Part shown: positions 10,286 to 22,686 of the stretch, piece after piece | Layout of the letters: each line of letters starts with the position of its first letter | Numbering within the stretch: the stretch's first letter is position 1 | Assembly: GCA_963971575.1 (NCBI GenBank) | Contig: OZ020618.1 | Coordinates: 33,086,731 to 33,150,730, forward strand | From: Liopterus haemorrhoidalis | Taxonomy: Eukaryota; Arthropoda; Insecta; Coleoptera; Dytiscidae | DNA: 64,000 nucleotides | Reading direction: 5' to 3' | Notes under the pieces: model-generated | What the model saw: only the letters and a program-made list of their open reading frames with translations | Told to the model about the DNA's origin: nothing | Database searches by the model: none | Made by a program: the position numbers and the translations under genes

Positions 10286-10431
10286 CATTATATTTATTTA
10301 GGTATATCTATTATGTAACTTACAAATGTTTGTTGTAATAATTATTACTTTGTTATAACTTCTGTACGTGGGAATTTGCAGGAGCTTGTCTCCGTTTAAT
10401 TCCCCTAACAAAATAAAAATAAATAAAGATA
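10283..10431 (+). mobile_element. LINE 3' tail, unit 1
   Basis: A 3' end with a GGAGCTTGTCTCCGTTTAAT segment and an A-rich AATAAAAATAAATAAA tail, ending exactly at the target duplication AAATGTT. It is repeated at 33533-33681 and 63615-63765. R sequence (GCATTTAATTTTT...) resumes at 10439 and runs to about 10582. Confidence 0.8.
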
Positions 10432-10582
10432 AAATGTTGCATTTAATTTTTTAAAGCGTAAATTTAATAACCAGTTGGAAATGTTCTATTAAATACATTT
10501 AATTCAATGTTTGAATGTATACGAAATCAGAGGGCGGGGCTTATGATTTAAGCAACCAACGGAAACCATAGGCGCAATTTTC

Positions 10583-10780
10583 ATATGGTAACCTGACCAT
10601 ATGGGTAGCAAACCAAATGGTTAACTGACCATATGGTTAGCTGATCAAGCGGTTACCTAACCATATGGTTAGCTGACTAAATTGTTACCTGACCATATGT
10701 TTAGCTGGCAAAATTGTTAACTGACCATATGGGTTGCTGACGAAATGGTTACCTGACCATATGGTTAGCTGACCAAGTGG
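10583..10780. repeat. minisatellite, unit 1
   Basis: Diverged 16-17-bp units alternating TGACCATATGGTTAGC and TGACCAAATGGTTACC types. The array starts directly after GGCGCAATTTTC of R. It ends at GACCAAGTGG, where it is joined to LINE sequence. Confidence 0.9.
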
Positions 10781-11062
10781 CAAACTAACGTTTTGGAAGA
10801 AGTATGGATATCCATTGCTCTGCCAAATGGTAAAAATAAAATTCATATATTGTGTGTCTACATACCAGACTATATTGATATCTGTAAACTTAATGTATTC
10901 ACTGAAAATGTAACCAAAATTATCAATGACAATCTCCAGGATTCTGTTATTATAGTAGGTGATTTTAATTTAGCTAATATTGTATGGTCACGTGACGAAT
11001 ATATTAACTTTCTGACGCCTTCATTACCCTCTGACAAAAAATCATCACTTTTTATACATATA
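10778..11062 (+). pseudogene. LINE ORF2 endonuclease fragment, unit 2
   Basis: Equivalent to 9790-10071 of unit 1, with few differences. It encodes the C-terminal part of the endonuclease from Glu-Glu-Val-Trp to the Gly-Asp-Phe-Asn block and beyond. The left junction is to the minisatellite at a shared TGG. The right end stops at TATACATATA, where a Helitron-type end (CTAG in reverse complement) begins. The ORF reading through into downstream sequence is accidental. Confidence 0.85.
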
Positions 11063-12630
11063 CTAGCAGTGTACCCGCTGCTTCGCTACCGAAATAAAGT
11101 AGTCGTAGCCCGCTTAGATCTGGCCCATTTTGAAATCGGTTCAAGACTGGTTGCTACGAATCGTTTTATATTCAAATATATTTATTTGTTTTAATCTACA
11201 ATTGTATTAATATGTGCTTCTTATACAAATAATTTAAGTACGAATTTCTTTGTAAACATTGGTAGTACAGACATTTAATATCAACACGTATAAGTATCCC
11301 GATGTGCTAACCTAGGAAAATGCCCATGTGAGAATCATTGCCAAAGGCAGCGCCAGTCACGTAAAGCATTTTATGTTTCACCTTACGAAATTATTTATTA
11401 TAATTTTTATGATATTTATTATAATTACTTCGTGATTATTCCTGATTTATAAATCGTACCTATATAGATCAGAGCACTTTTTTTCGTTAGTAATTATTCT
11501 TGCCACCGAAGTAAGTTTTCTTCGTATTGCTTTAGGGGGTTACAATAATGTTCAATAGCGAATTTAACGTTACAATTGTCGTCTAAAATGAAAATAAAGA
11601 AAATTGTGATATATATCCTCGGGAACATTTTTGTTGCAATATTAAACCCAAAATTCGTTAATATAGGTATATTTTGAATATGTGTATCTTTTATAGTTTA
11701 AATATTTCTTAATTGATCGGAAACCTGGTGTCTTACCGCGATGATATATAGCTTAAAATCTTTCCAGACAAATTTGGAATACGCTGTTGCAAATAGCACT
11801 AAAATCGGTTTATCCGTTTTTGAGTTTTAATACATATACCGATTTTAAACAGACGCCTATGTGCCAAAAAGAAATGAAACAGGTCACTTGAAGGGTTTTA
11901 TGAATATCTTTGAATCTAGATTTGCCTTGTATGGGTTGATCAGAGCAAAATACTGAACCTCGTTTTTGTACATGTGTATGGGTAATCTTTGTAACCAAAA
12001 ACCAAGTCGATATCTCATTATAGGTCTGAGATATTGAGGAATCCGTGAAAGAAACATTTCACCACATTAGGGGTCGAATTTAAAAAAAATCTTTCTTAAT
12101 AGGTGCTCACATCATGGAAGGAACATTCCTTCCTCCACGAATTTCATGTTTCTATGTCCAGGGGGCGTTCTATTGAATAAAAAATACCAATTTACCCTTT
12201 TAGGCGTGAAAATTTAAAAGAAAACTGTCAAAAAGTTTCTAAGATTTTAAAAAGACATCTATATGCCAAAACACAATGTTATAACTCAACATACATCGGA
12301 AATACGAAGGGTTCTATAATTCACTCCGAATACATAATAAATTTATCCCTTTAAGGGTTGATTAGAACAAAATCCTGAATTTAGTTCTTAACATTTGTAT
12401 GTGTAACCTTTGTAAGCAAAAACTAAGTCAATATCTCATTGGGCCTAAGAGATATTGAGGAATCCCTGAAATCACTTAACAGCCCCTTAGGGGTCGTATT
12501 TCGAAAATTCTCTTCTTAGTGATCGCTTACGACCTGGAGGAAATATACTTCTCGAATTTCATGTTTCTAGGTCTAGTGATTTGGGCTGAACGTTGATGAG
12601 TCAGTCAGGTCATGTATTTATATACATATA
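11063..12630 (-). mobile_element. Helitron-type repeat in the LINE (TA) tract, unit 2
   Basis: On the minus strand it ends ...GGGTACACTGCTAG followed by T. The other end, near 12590-12640, carries the gttgatgagtcagtcagg motif next to TATATA, which I recognise as a common 5' end of insect Helitron families. The body includes two diverged tandem copies (about 11850-12230 and 12250-12600) of a segment with gatatctcatt and agatattgaggaatcc. It shares sequence with 366-500. No coding of length. The 5' boundary is approximate. Confidence 0.5.
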
Positions 12631-13158
12631 TAAGAAAATTTTATAAATGATATACCTATATACAGAAGAAGATTAAACAGAAAAGATTTGTTTATTTATT
12701 TATTTATATTATTGACATTGTAACAACTTCTGTTATACACATGTTTAATGTTAAGTCAATATTAAGAGATATTTCAAGTTTATAAGTAGCGCTCCTTCTG
12801 TCCCCCTAAATATTCAGAAGCTACACTAAACAGAAAATAATCGTTCTTCATTCAAAGTCTTTATAAATTATCTTTATAAATTGTTGATGTAAAGTAAATA
12901 ATAAGCGAGATATTTCCAGTATTTTAGTTTTAGCACCTCCCCCATCTCCCTTCCCCTGCTTCTTAACCAATTGAAAAATTTATAGGATAACAGGTATTTG
13001 TATTTTTATTTTAAACAGTTTTTCTCATGTGCGTTTTTGCTGTTAAGTCAATAGTAAATGAGATATTTCAAAAGTTTAGTTTTAGGTTGTCCCTTCGTTA
13101 CTCCCGTAAATCAATCCAATAAAAAAAAATCATTAAAAAAAAATATTTGCTTTCTTAT
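12631..13158. repeat. diverged short tandem repeats
   Basis: Three or four diverged copies of about 130-170 bp sharing a gttaagtcaatattaagagatatttc-like start and a cccctaaat-like end (near 12750, 12890 and 13040). A further copy lies beyond the pogo-like element near 13717. No gene seen. Confidence 0.4.
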
Positions 13159-13160
13159 TA

Positions 13161-13702
13161 CAGTGAAACCTCTATCTATCGTTCCTCGAATAATAATTTT
13201 CCCGTATATGTCGTTATTTCTTGCGGTTCCGAATTAATTTCATACAAAACACGCAAAAATAGATCGCATCGATCATTTCTCTCTGTATCATTTTACCGCA
13301 TTCATCGTTTAAATTACGCAGCAAATTTCGTGTTTTTTCAAATTGAAAACTTTTTTTATGCGCATTCGATAACTGATGCCGAAAAAAATTTAATTTGTAA
13401 CACCGAAAGAATATTGATTTCTTACGGCAATATAAAAAGCCAAAAAGTAAATGACGATGAAAGATTATATACAATACAAAGTATAATTTTTTTTGTCGGC
13501 ATGCAGCTTCCTTTTTTATTTCGCTACGATATTTTTTATTTAAAAAAATTGATTTATACCTGAAACATGTATCATTTTTAGAATATATATGTACGTACAT
13601 ATTAAACATTTAAATATGTATTAATGTGTTTTTCATTGTTTTCCCGCATCCATAGTTTATTTCAATAGGTCCCTTCAAAAACGATAGATAGAGGTTTCAC
13701 TG
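13161..13702. mobile_element. pogo-like MITE
   Basis: 542 bp with near-perfect terminal inverted repeats of about 23 bp beginning CAGTGAAACCTCTATCTATC, flanked by TA on both sides (13159-13160 and 13703-13704). CAGTGAAACCTC ends with a TA target are typical of the pogo/Tigger branch of Tc1/mariner. The 138-codon frame overlapping it starts outside the element and shows no DDE transposase motif, so it is not called a gene. Confidence 0.88.
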
Positions 13703-14571
<869 letters not shown>

Positions 14572-14685
14572 AAAGAAAAAAGAGAGGATGAGCGGGAAAC
14601 ACATATTATATATAAATGAGAATATTATGAAAGAAAGGTTATTAAAGACCTGATAATTATGTATACTATCTCACCGATCACCACT

Positions 14686-14816
14686 AAATTCCATTCCCGA
14701 ACTGAGAATTTTTTATATTTTTAAACGTAAGCAAAAAGGAATAGATCGAATGCAATTTCTCCGTGTCGGTTTTAGAATTCAGTGTATGTTCGTAATGATT
14801 AATGTAGCACATTTCT
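14686..14816 (-). pseudogene. inverted copy of the Penelope C-terminus
   Basis: The left arm of the fold-back encodes, on the minus strand, the same last ~43 residues (from about Met-Cys-Tyr-Ile to the stop) as 15030-15158. It is a duplicated fragment without the upstream endonuclease core. Confidence 0.7.
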
Positions 14817-14846
14817 AGTATATATTGTAAGTATATATTGTAAGTA

Positions 14847-15158
14847 TATATTGGAAGCACGGTACAAAAACTAAAAAACAGGATTATTCAACACCGTTCT
14901 GACGCGGAGGTTAACCCCAAAAAATGTACTTTGGGCGCTCACATTAATAGTACCAAACATGTGGTAAATTTTGATAATCCTAAGATTCTGGATCGGTTTT
15001 CCCATGATTCTAGTAGATTCTTTAAAGAAATGTGCTACATTAATCATTACGAACATACACTGAATTCTAAAACCGACACGGAGAAATTGCATTCGATCTA
15101 TTCCTTTTTGCTTACGTTTAAAAATATAAAAAATTCTCAGTTCGGGAATGGAATTTAG
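14847..15158 (+). pseudogene. Penelope-like element, GIY-YIG endonuclease remnant
   Basis: The frame ending at TAG 15156-15158 can be read back to 14847. It begins at the Tyr-Ile-Gly-Ser-Thr half of a GIY-YIG motif, followed by Leu-Lys-Asn-Arg-Ile (catalytic Arg) and His-Arg-Ser-Asp. Next come the Leu-x-Ala-His block and a Phe-Lys-Glu-Met segment with the expected Glu, then Tyr-Ile-Asn. This is the C-terminal endonuclease of Penelope-like retroelements, which follows the RT domain. RT is absent, so only the last 100 or so codons survive. No ATG start is expected inside the domain. Assignment is by motif order; a GIY-YIG domain from another source is less likely, given the inverted-repeat setting. 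Confidence 0.75.
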
Positions 15159-15271
15159 TGGTGATCGGTGAGATAGTATACATAATTATCAGGTCTTTAA
15201 TAACCTTTCTTTCATAATATTCTCATTTATATATAATATGTGTTTCCCGCTCATCCTCTCTTTTTTCTTTT

Positions 15272-15721
15272 TCAAAATTTAACATTGAAATCTGCTGCGC
15301 CTGCGCAGTTATTAATTTCCCATAAATAGTCAAGTGCTTATCCCTCTACACTTGATTTGATTTCTAACTTCCGCCACCTTGTTACATACAAAATGGCGTC
15401 ATCTTTAATGTGACTTAGTTTTTGGTTTTCGCTAGTTTCTTAAATATGTTTCATTTCTAAAAGTTTACAACTATGAAGTTTTTTTTGTTCACTTTCGGTT
15501 CAGTTCTACATAACATCTAGTTATTTTACATCCATGTGTCTCACTTAAGTATTTCAGTAAGTAACATAAAACTAGGGTTATGTATACATAAATCTAACTG
15601 CGTTTAATGTTTGTTTGTAGACCTTGAATAAAGTTAGCGAATGGCTAACGAAATATAGGCCTTAATGAAATAATTGTGGTTACTATCGACACAATATCTT
15701 CTTTTCCCAACTATTCCAAAC

Positions 15722-15722
<1 letters not shown>
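15272..15722. other. Penelope-associated non-coding flank
   Basis: No gene. It carries a tgctgcgcctgcgcag palindrome near 15294 and, at 15630-15665, a hairpin GTTAGC-GAATG-GCTAAC followed directly by GAAA. That resembles stem II plus the GAAA core of a hammerhead, but the CTGATGA core is not present. It ends at (TA)n. Confidence 0.4.

Positions 15723-15801
<79 letters not shown>
15723..15801. repeat. (TA)n tract
   Basis: Uninterrupted TA, about 79 bp, bounding the left end of the large palindrome. Confidence 0.97.
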
Positions 15802-15803
<2 letters not shown>

Positions 15804-16325
15804 ATCCGGGCAACAACTTGGCGTCCACATATAGTTATTACCGTTTGGCAACCACCAGAAATACAAGTGATATCTTTACGTTTGTTGAAGTATATTAACT
15901 TAATTTTGGCATAGATTAACGAAAGCGCATCAGTTTTTGCAAATTTTGAACTATTTTAATATACACATTTCATTTTTTCACGTTTACAATAGTATCTTAA
16001 TCGCTTCCTTTTATTTTAAAACAATATTACGTCCTGCCAATATACACCTACAGAATGCAGGTAATTTTACGTCCGTAAGTATATCTGTTACACATTTTAC
16101 CAGTAAACTTGCATCCTACATAGTGGCCAATTATACTTACTGTTATATTAATGTAAACATATCTCAATCGAACAGCCTGCAGAACTTTACAAAAAGTTCT
16201 TAGGAATGACTTATGCATATGTTACGCAAGATATGTAAATAAAAAGACAGATTACAATAAGTCAATTACTTTTATTTAATTCAGTATAAAACAAAAAACA
16301 AACAAATAAACATATTGATTAAAAA

Positions 16326-17378
16326 TTGATGTGAAATGTGAATTTTCACACATTTCAGGGTTTTGCAGGTATTTAGTAAGTGAATGATGATTATTTTGGA
16401 TGCGAAAACAAATTTTATATTAAAATATTTTTTTTGTTAATTTTAATTCGAACGCTTAATACCATTATTTAGGTTTCTAAATATGTGCAGTATTTTTTTT
16501 TGTATACCAAGGTTCATTAAGAATTTTAAAAATTGCGCCTATGGCTTCCATTGGTTGTTATAAGTTCCGCCCCTCTGATTTCGTGTACATTGAAACAGAA
16601 TTAAATTATAATTTAAACAATTATACTGGCTATTAAATTTACGTTTTTAAAAATTAAATGCAACATTTGCCAAAATATAACTAGAATTTTGAAAAAATAA
16701 TTTAAACAATATAAAAATTAAAAAAAAAACAAAAAATAATTTAGTCTCTTCTCACAGGGTTCGATCCCTTTCGGATCGGGTTACTTGGATGAAAAATCAG
16801 CGTGAAATACCACTAGACCAGCACACACGTTCCAGTGTGGCGTGTTACAAAGCTATAACTTGTGTACATTATTAGCCAAAAATCACAAACGCATGCGTTT
16901 TTTTCCAAAAACCTAATCTGATTAAAAATTCCTGTTGAAGTATTCCGGTTCACAATAATGTACATTACTTAGAATTTTTTCAGATTTTTAGTTTAAACCA
17001 TCTGGGCTACAGGGTGTGGGACAAAAAAATTTTTGCACAATTTTGACCAAAATCGCTTCAAAATAATTTATTTTGCAAAAATAAAAATTTGATCGTTAAT
17101 CCACGTACCAAGGGCTTTCATTTGATACCCTACTCATAATTATAAAAAAATATTTTTTTTTTTCGATGAGCACATATTTTTTTATATTTTTAGGGGGATA
17201 TGTTTTTGAGATCTTTTAGTATTTTTCCTATGTGCGGGTCAAAGAGTTGTATAAGCATGCCAAATTTCAACTCTCTAGGTTTAGCCGTTTGGCTACAATT
17301 TTTACCGAACAGACAGACAGACAGACGACAAAATGACGGTATAAGGGTTTTTTGGTCATACCTACAAAACCCTAAAAA
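16326..17378 (-). mobile_element. R2: HINE-like element in the left arm
   Basis: The plus-strand left end has TTGATGTGAAATGTG, a TGTGAATTTTCACA hairpin and AGGGTTTTGCAGGTAT. The right end reads CATACCTACAAAACCCTAAAAA after a CAGACAGACAGAC tract. The element is therefore oriented minus. The tRNA-like cassette is at 16753-16831. Element B lacks R at this site and has a different 715-bp sequence instead (29907-30620). Confidence 0.7.
16753..16831 (-). other. tRNA-like cassette of R2
   Basis: On the minus strand there is an A-box-like TGGTCTAGTGGTAT and, about 50 nt later, a B-box-like GGGATCGAACCC. Spacing is that of a tRNA without intron, but the acceptor stem is poor. The mirrored copy is at 20600-20678. 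Confidence 0.5.
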
Positions 17379-17975
17379 TGTGTATACTTATGTATTTTGA
17401 GTCGTAGATCTCAAAAATAATATCAATTACAAACTACGGTTTACTGTTTTTGAATAAATTTTTTAAAAAAACGACAGAAAATTACTGTATTTCAAAATAC
17501 ACATATAAGAGGGCGCTTTAAATATATTTTTTAGACTTCCCACCCTAAATTTGGCCTAAATACAAATTTAAAAAAAAAAAAAGTAAAATTTGCGAGAACG
17601 ATTATATCCGTTACTAGGTATTGAGAAGTAACACGCTCGAATACGCTAACTGGTAGATATGTCCCGTTTTTCAGTTTGAGAATTATGGGAACCCTAGTGT
17701 AATCGTCAAAGCGGAAATTCGTCTTTAAATTCAGACAAACGAGGCAAACAATTCAGCAAAAAGAGATGAGAAGGATAAATATTTGTGTTGAAATGATTTT
17801 GAATATTGCATATATATTATAATATCAGGAACTGATATATAAAAATATGCTAAGTGAAAATGCGATAGATAAAATTTTTATTAAAAATAAGACAGACGTT
17901 AAAAAACTGTAAACGATGAAAAAGCATTTGGTGTGTATTAAAATGCAGTTCGCTTAGGTTCAATAATATAAGCTA

Positions 17976-18277
17976 AAGTCGGTTTACGATAACTATGAAA
18001 TGACGTCAAAATTGGTTAATTTAAGTACCAACGTTATGATATGTTTTAATCAACATCAATCCATAACTCAGTTAGTACATTTATTTATTTAATATTGGTA
18101 CATTTTTTCAATGTTGCCGGTGTGAAATTGGATTGTTCAATCGTTGTTTATCAGGTTGACATTTAGGTGTTTAGAAGTTGTTCAATATAACCTAACTTTT
18201 TTTTGACAGTTTACGAATTGGCAACAAGGTGAGTTTTTCAACTGTGATGTCATTTCATAGTTACGGTAAATGGACTT
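17976..18277. mobile_element. TA-target MITE in the left arm
   Basis: 302 bp with about 32-bp imperfect inverted ends (AAGTCGGTTTACGATAAC against AAGTCCATTTACCGTAAC, then TATGAAATGACGTC/ATC). It is flanked by TA (17974-17975 and 18278-18279). Both the right arm (near 19430) and element B (near 32540) show the empty site with a single TA, which fixes the boundaries. Non-coding; Tc1/mariner-type by target. Confidence 0.9.
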
Positions 18278-20029
18278 TATTATATATTATTTGCAAAAAA
18301 CATGCGTTTATAGCTGTTTATAAACTTTTTAATTGTTTAAATTAATCCACACTTTAAATGCGCGCTAAAACTGGAAAGCAAAATGTGGAAGAAGAAACAT
18401 TACCTCCAGTCATATAAGGTGTCATTCCTTTTACATGTAAAAAGAATTAGCTAAGCTTACAAGTTAGCCAAATGCCTTAGCAAGCGTAAGGGGGGAGGAA
18501 AAATCTTTTGTAGTCTTATAAATGGAACGTCCTTACAACTTAGATTATCTTAGGTAAGGTAAAATTACTTATTGTGGTAAAAGAAAAGCAGTTATAGTAA
18601 GAGACCCCTCTTCATAGTTTATTTATTTTTTATTTTTGCACTCGAAATTGATTCTATCATGATTTTTAACTAATCATCCTTTTCTCTTTATCTAATAATT
18701 ATGAACATTTCAAGATTACTTTCTTAACTTTTGTAACAAGCAAAATCTGTCGAGAAAAGCAACTTTTTCTCGATAATTCAAAAATAAGATTCATTACATC
18801 TGTTTTTTATTTACGACGAGTCGCTATGTGTTGAGAATAAAATTGTGTGGCCTGAGTATTGAATAAATCTGATGTGTCCAACACATAGCGACTCGTCGTA
18901 AATAAAAAACAGATGTAATGAATCTTATTTTTGAATTATCGAGAAAAAGTTGCTTTTCTCGACAGATTTTGCTTGTTACAAAAGTTAAGAAAGTAATCTT
19001 GAAATGTTCATAATTATTAGATAAAGAGAAAAGGATGATTAGTTAAAAATCATGATAGAATCAATTTCGAGTGCAAAAATAAAAAATAAATAAACTATGA
19101 AAAGGGGTCTCTTACTATAACTGCTTTTCTTTTACCACAATAAGTAATTTTACCTTGCCTAAGATAATCTAAGTTGTAAGGACGTTCCATTTATAAGACT
19201 ACAAAAGATTTTTCCTCCCCCCTTACGCTTGCTAAGGCATTTGACTAACTTGTAAGCTTAGCTAATTCTTTTTACATGTAAAAGGAATGACACCTTATAT
19301 GACTGGAGGTAATGTTTCTTTTTCCACATTTTGCTTTCCAGTTTTAGCGCGCATTTAAAGTGTGGATTAATTTAAACAATTAAAAAGTTTATAAACAGCT
19401 ATAAACGCATGTTTTTTGCAAATAATATATAATAGCTTATATTATTGAACCTAAGCGAACTGCATTTTAATACACACCAAATGCTTTTTCATCGTTTACA
19501 GTTTTTTAACGTCCGTCTTATTTTTAATAAAAATTTTATCTATCGCATTTTCACTTAGCATATTTTTATATATCAGTTCCTGATATTATAATACATATGC
19601 AATATTCAAAATCATTTCAACACAAATATTTATCCTCCTCATCTCTTTTTGCTGAATTGTTTGCCTCGTTTGTCTGAATTTAAAGACGAATTTCCGCTTT
19701 GTCGATTACACTAGGGTTTTCATAATTCTCAAACTGAAAAACGGGACATATCTACCAGTTAGCGTATTCGAGCGTGTTACTTCTCAATACCTAGTAAGGG
19801 ATATAATCGTTCTCGCAAATTTTACCTTTTTTTTTTTTAAATTTGTATTTAGGCCAAATTTAGGGTGGGAAGTCTAAAAAATATATTTAAAGCGCCCTCT
19901 TATATGTGTATTTTGAAATACAGTAATTTTCTGTAGTTTTTTTTTTAAATTTATTCAAAAACAGTAAACCGTAGTTTGTAATTGATATTATTTTTGAAAT
20001 CTACGACTCAAAATACATAAGTATACACA

Positions 20030-21106
20030 TTTTTAGGGTTTTGTAGGTATGACCAAAAAACCCTTATACCGTCATTTTGTCGTCTGTCTGTCTGTCTCTC
20101 TGTCTGTCTGTTTGTCTGTCTGTTCGGTAAAAATTGTAGCCAAACGGCTAAACCTAGAGAGTTGAAATTTGGCATGCTTATACAACTCTTTGACCCGCAC
20201 ACAGGAAAAATACTAAAAGATCTCAAAAACATATCCCCCTAAAAATATAAACAAATATGTGCTCATCGAAAAAAAAATATATTTTTTTATAATTATGAGT
20301 AGGGTATCAAATGAAAGCCCTTGGTACGTGGATTAACGATCAAATTTTTATTTTTGCAAAATAAATTATTTTGAAGCGATTTTGGCCAAAATTGTGCAAA
20401 AAATTTTTTGTCCCACACCCTGTAGCCCAGATGGTTTAAACTAAAAATCTGAAAACATTCTAAGTAATGTACATTGGTGTGAACCGGAATAGTTCAACAG
20501 GAATTTTTAATCAGATTAGGTTTTTGGAAAAAACGCATTTTTTGTGATTTTTGGATAATAATGTACACAAGTTATAGCTTTGTAACACGCCACACTGGAA
20601 CGTGTGTGCTTGTCTAGTGGTATTTCACGCTGATTTTTCATCCAAGTAACTCGATCCGAAAGGGATCGAACCATGTGAGAAGAGACTAAATTATTTTTTG
20701 TTTTTTTTTTTAATTTTTATATTGTTTAAATTATTTTTTCAAAATTCTAGTTATATTTTGGCAAATGTTGCATTTAATTTTTAAAAGCGTAAATTTAATA
20801 ACCAGTGGAAATTGTTTAAATTATAATTTAATTCTGTTTCAATGTACACGAAATCAGAGGGGCGGAACTTATAACAACCAATGGAAGCCATAGGCGCAAT
20901 TTTTAAAATTCTTAATGAACCTTGGTATATAAAAAAAAATACTGCACATATTTAGAAACCTAAATAATGGTATTAAGCGTTCGAATTAAAATTAACAAAA
21001 AAAATATTTTAATATAAAATTTGTTTTCGCATCCAAAATAATCATCATTCACTTACTAAATACCTGCAAAACCCTGAAATGTGTGAAAATTCACACTTCA
21101 CATCAA
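20030..21106 (+). mobile_element. R3: HINE-like element in the right arm
   Basis: Mirror copy of R2. It begins TTTTTAGGGTTTTGTAGG, has a longer GTCTGTCTGTCTGTCTCTCTG tract near 20080-20122, and ends ...ACTTCACATCAA. The tRNA-like cassette is at 20600-20678. Confidence 0.7.
20600..20678 (+). other. tRNA-like cassette of R3
   Basis: Mirror of the R2 cassette with a few differences (for example TTGTCTAGTGG for TGGTCTAGTGG), so its A box is weaker. The B-box-like GGGATCGAACC is kept. Confidence 0.45.
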
Positions 21107-21626
21107 TTTTTAATTAATATGTTTATTTGTTTGTTTTTTGTTTTATACTGAATTAAATAAAAGTAATTGACTTATTGTAATCTGTCTTTTTATTTACATA
21201 TCTTGCGTAACATATGCATAAGTCATTCCTAAGAACTTTTTGTAAAGTTTTGCAGGCTGTTCGATTGAGATATGTTTACATTAATATAACAGTAAGTATA
21301 ATTGGCAACTATGTAGGATGCAAGTTTACTGGTAAAATGTGTAACAGATATACTTACGGACGTAAAATTACCTGCATTCTGTAGGTGTATATTGGCAGGA
21401 CGTAATATTGTTTTAAAATAAAAGGAAGCGATTAAGATACTATTGTAAACGTGAAAAAATGAAATGTGTATATTAAAATAGTTCAAAATTTGCAAAAACT
21501 GATGCGCTTTCGTTAATCTATGCCAAAATTAAGTTAATATACTTCAACAAACGTAAAGATATCACTTGTATTTCTGGTGGTTGCCAAACGGTAATAACTA
21601 TATGTGGACGCCAAGTTGTTGCCCGG

Positions 21627-21628
<2 letters not shown>

Positions 21629-21712
<84 letters not shown>

Positions 21713-21724
21713 TATATAAATAAA

Positions 21725-21816
<92 letters not shown>

Positions 21817-21830
21817 TATATATATATATT
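21629..21830. repeat. (TA)n tract, about 200 bp
   Basis: TA runs with short TAAATAAAATATAA interruptions, between the palindrome and element A. Confidence 0.97.
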
Positions 21831-21898
21831 TGTTTCACCGCTTATACAGACCCAACTCGCTATACTCTGCAGGCGTTACCAGACCAAAAGTGACAAGC

Positions 21899-21920
21899 TC
21901 AGACCCGGCATCGGGTCTGA
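21899..21920 (+). other. conserved subterminal hairpin of element A
   Basis: TCAGACCCG-gcat-CGGGTCTGA, a 9-bp perfect stem followed by CAACGTTTT. The equivalent in C (53351-53372) has different stem bases that still pair. Confidence 0.7.
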
Positions 21921-22686
21921 CAACGTTTTCTATGCTAGAAGTACGAATTAGGCCTCAAACAAACTTTAGCAATGAGTTTCAGGTGGGTCTGGGAAAGCGG
22001 TAGAACGTGTTTTTTTATACAAATTTAGTTCACGAAATTTCTGTGAAGATGGTGCGCGTGTCGGGCTTGTATAAAATATTTGTAATCCATACGACTTATA
22101 CAGACCCGCTATACACTATATACCTTCACAGACCCGAAACTTGGCAACACTGTTTGGGTCTGTCAAGATACATACCGGGTCTGTAAAAGTAATATGGCTA
22201 TCACATATTATATATACTCACGACACCTACACAATCTTTGTTATTTTAGACTAAAGTAAGCTTTATATTACCTAATGTACAAAAATATTCTAGTCGAAAC
22301 GGTTACTATTTAAAATTTGAATGGATTAAGGTAAAAAGGTGAAAATATCTGTGTATGTTGCAAGACAAAGAGTAAATAAAATCTAATATATAAGTAAAAT
22401 TAAAAAAGAACTATCTCACTTCAGGGGAAATGTGTCTTCACTTGTCAATAAACCATTTAATTATGGTTATTAATTTGGAATGCAGGAAATATAGGTCCTT
22501 ATTAATAAAAATAGTATCACTAATTACTTGTCTATTTATTTATTCATTTTAATCTTTGTGTCAAAAATTTCAAATTACAATTTTTAGAAAATTATCAGAT
22601 AAGTAATTACTTATCTCTGAGTTCAATAACCGGACAATATGATGTGTTCGTTATTAATTTTAAAACTTTTATTTTATATCGTGACT

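Larger units (their letters stand above)
8152..10431 (+). mobile_element. internally deleted LINE (CR1/jockey-like) in unit 1
   Basis: Inserted into R with a 7-bp target duplication AAATGTT (8145-8151 and 10432-10438). The 5' end, ORF1 and the start of ORF2 are present. The RT region is absent and a (TA)n-rich tract takes its place. The 3' tail ends in an AATAAAAATAAATAAA-type run. The same insertion with the same flanks is seen in unit 3 and, at its right end, in unit 2. Confidence 0.85.
14572..15271. repeat. Penelope-like fold-back (inverted repeat)
   Basis: Arms of about 246 bp (14572-14817 and 15026-15271) are reverse complements of each other round a 208-bp centre. Both arms hold the C-terminal end of a Penelope-like ORF plus its 3' flank. 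The centre holds the upstream part of the endonuclease and three 13-bp repeats (AGTATATATTGTA type). Penelope-like insertions are known for such inverted end duplications. Confidence 0.88.
15802..21628. repeat. 5.8-kb palindrome (inverted duplication of B-type element)
   Basis: The left arm 15802-18833 and right arm 18879-21628 are near-identical reverse complements round a 45-bp spacer (18834-18878). Both outer ends read ATCCGGGCAACAACTTGG into the arm and abut (TA)n. Element B at 29380-33495 is a third, non-palindromic copy of the same sequence. Each arm contains an R element. The left arm alone has a 302-bp MITE. No coding beyond short conserved-by-duplication frames (for example 15937-16203 and its mirror), which show no domain. 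Confidence 0.93.

Noticed and set aside
13147..13563. 138-codon frame over the pogo-like element
   Set aside because: Starts outside the element, has no transposase motif and low-complexity composition; an overlapping minus-strand frame of similar length exists.
15620..15670. Second hammerhead-like site (GTTAGC hairpin then GAAA)
   Set aside because: The CTGATGA core is absent and stem I pairing is poor; noted only as a Penelope-associated hairpin.
15937..16203. 88-codon frame, identical at 21229-21495
   Set aside because: Identity comes from the palindrome; no domain, and element B carries base changes in the same stretch.
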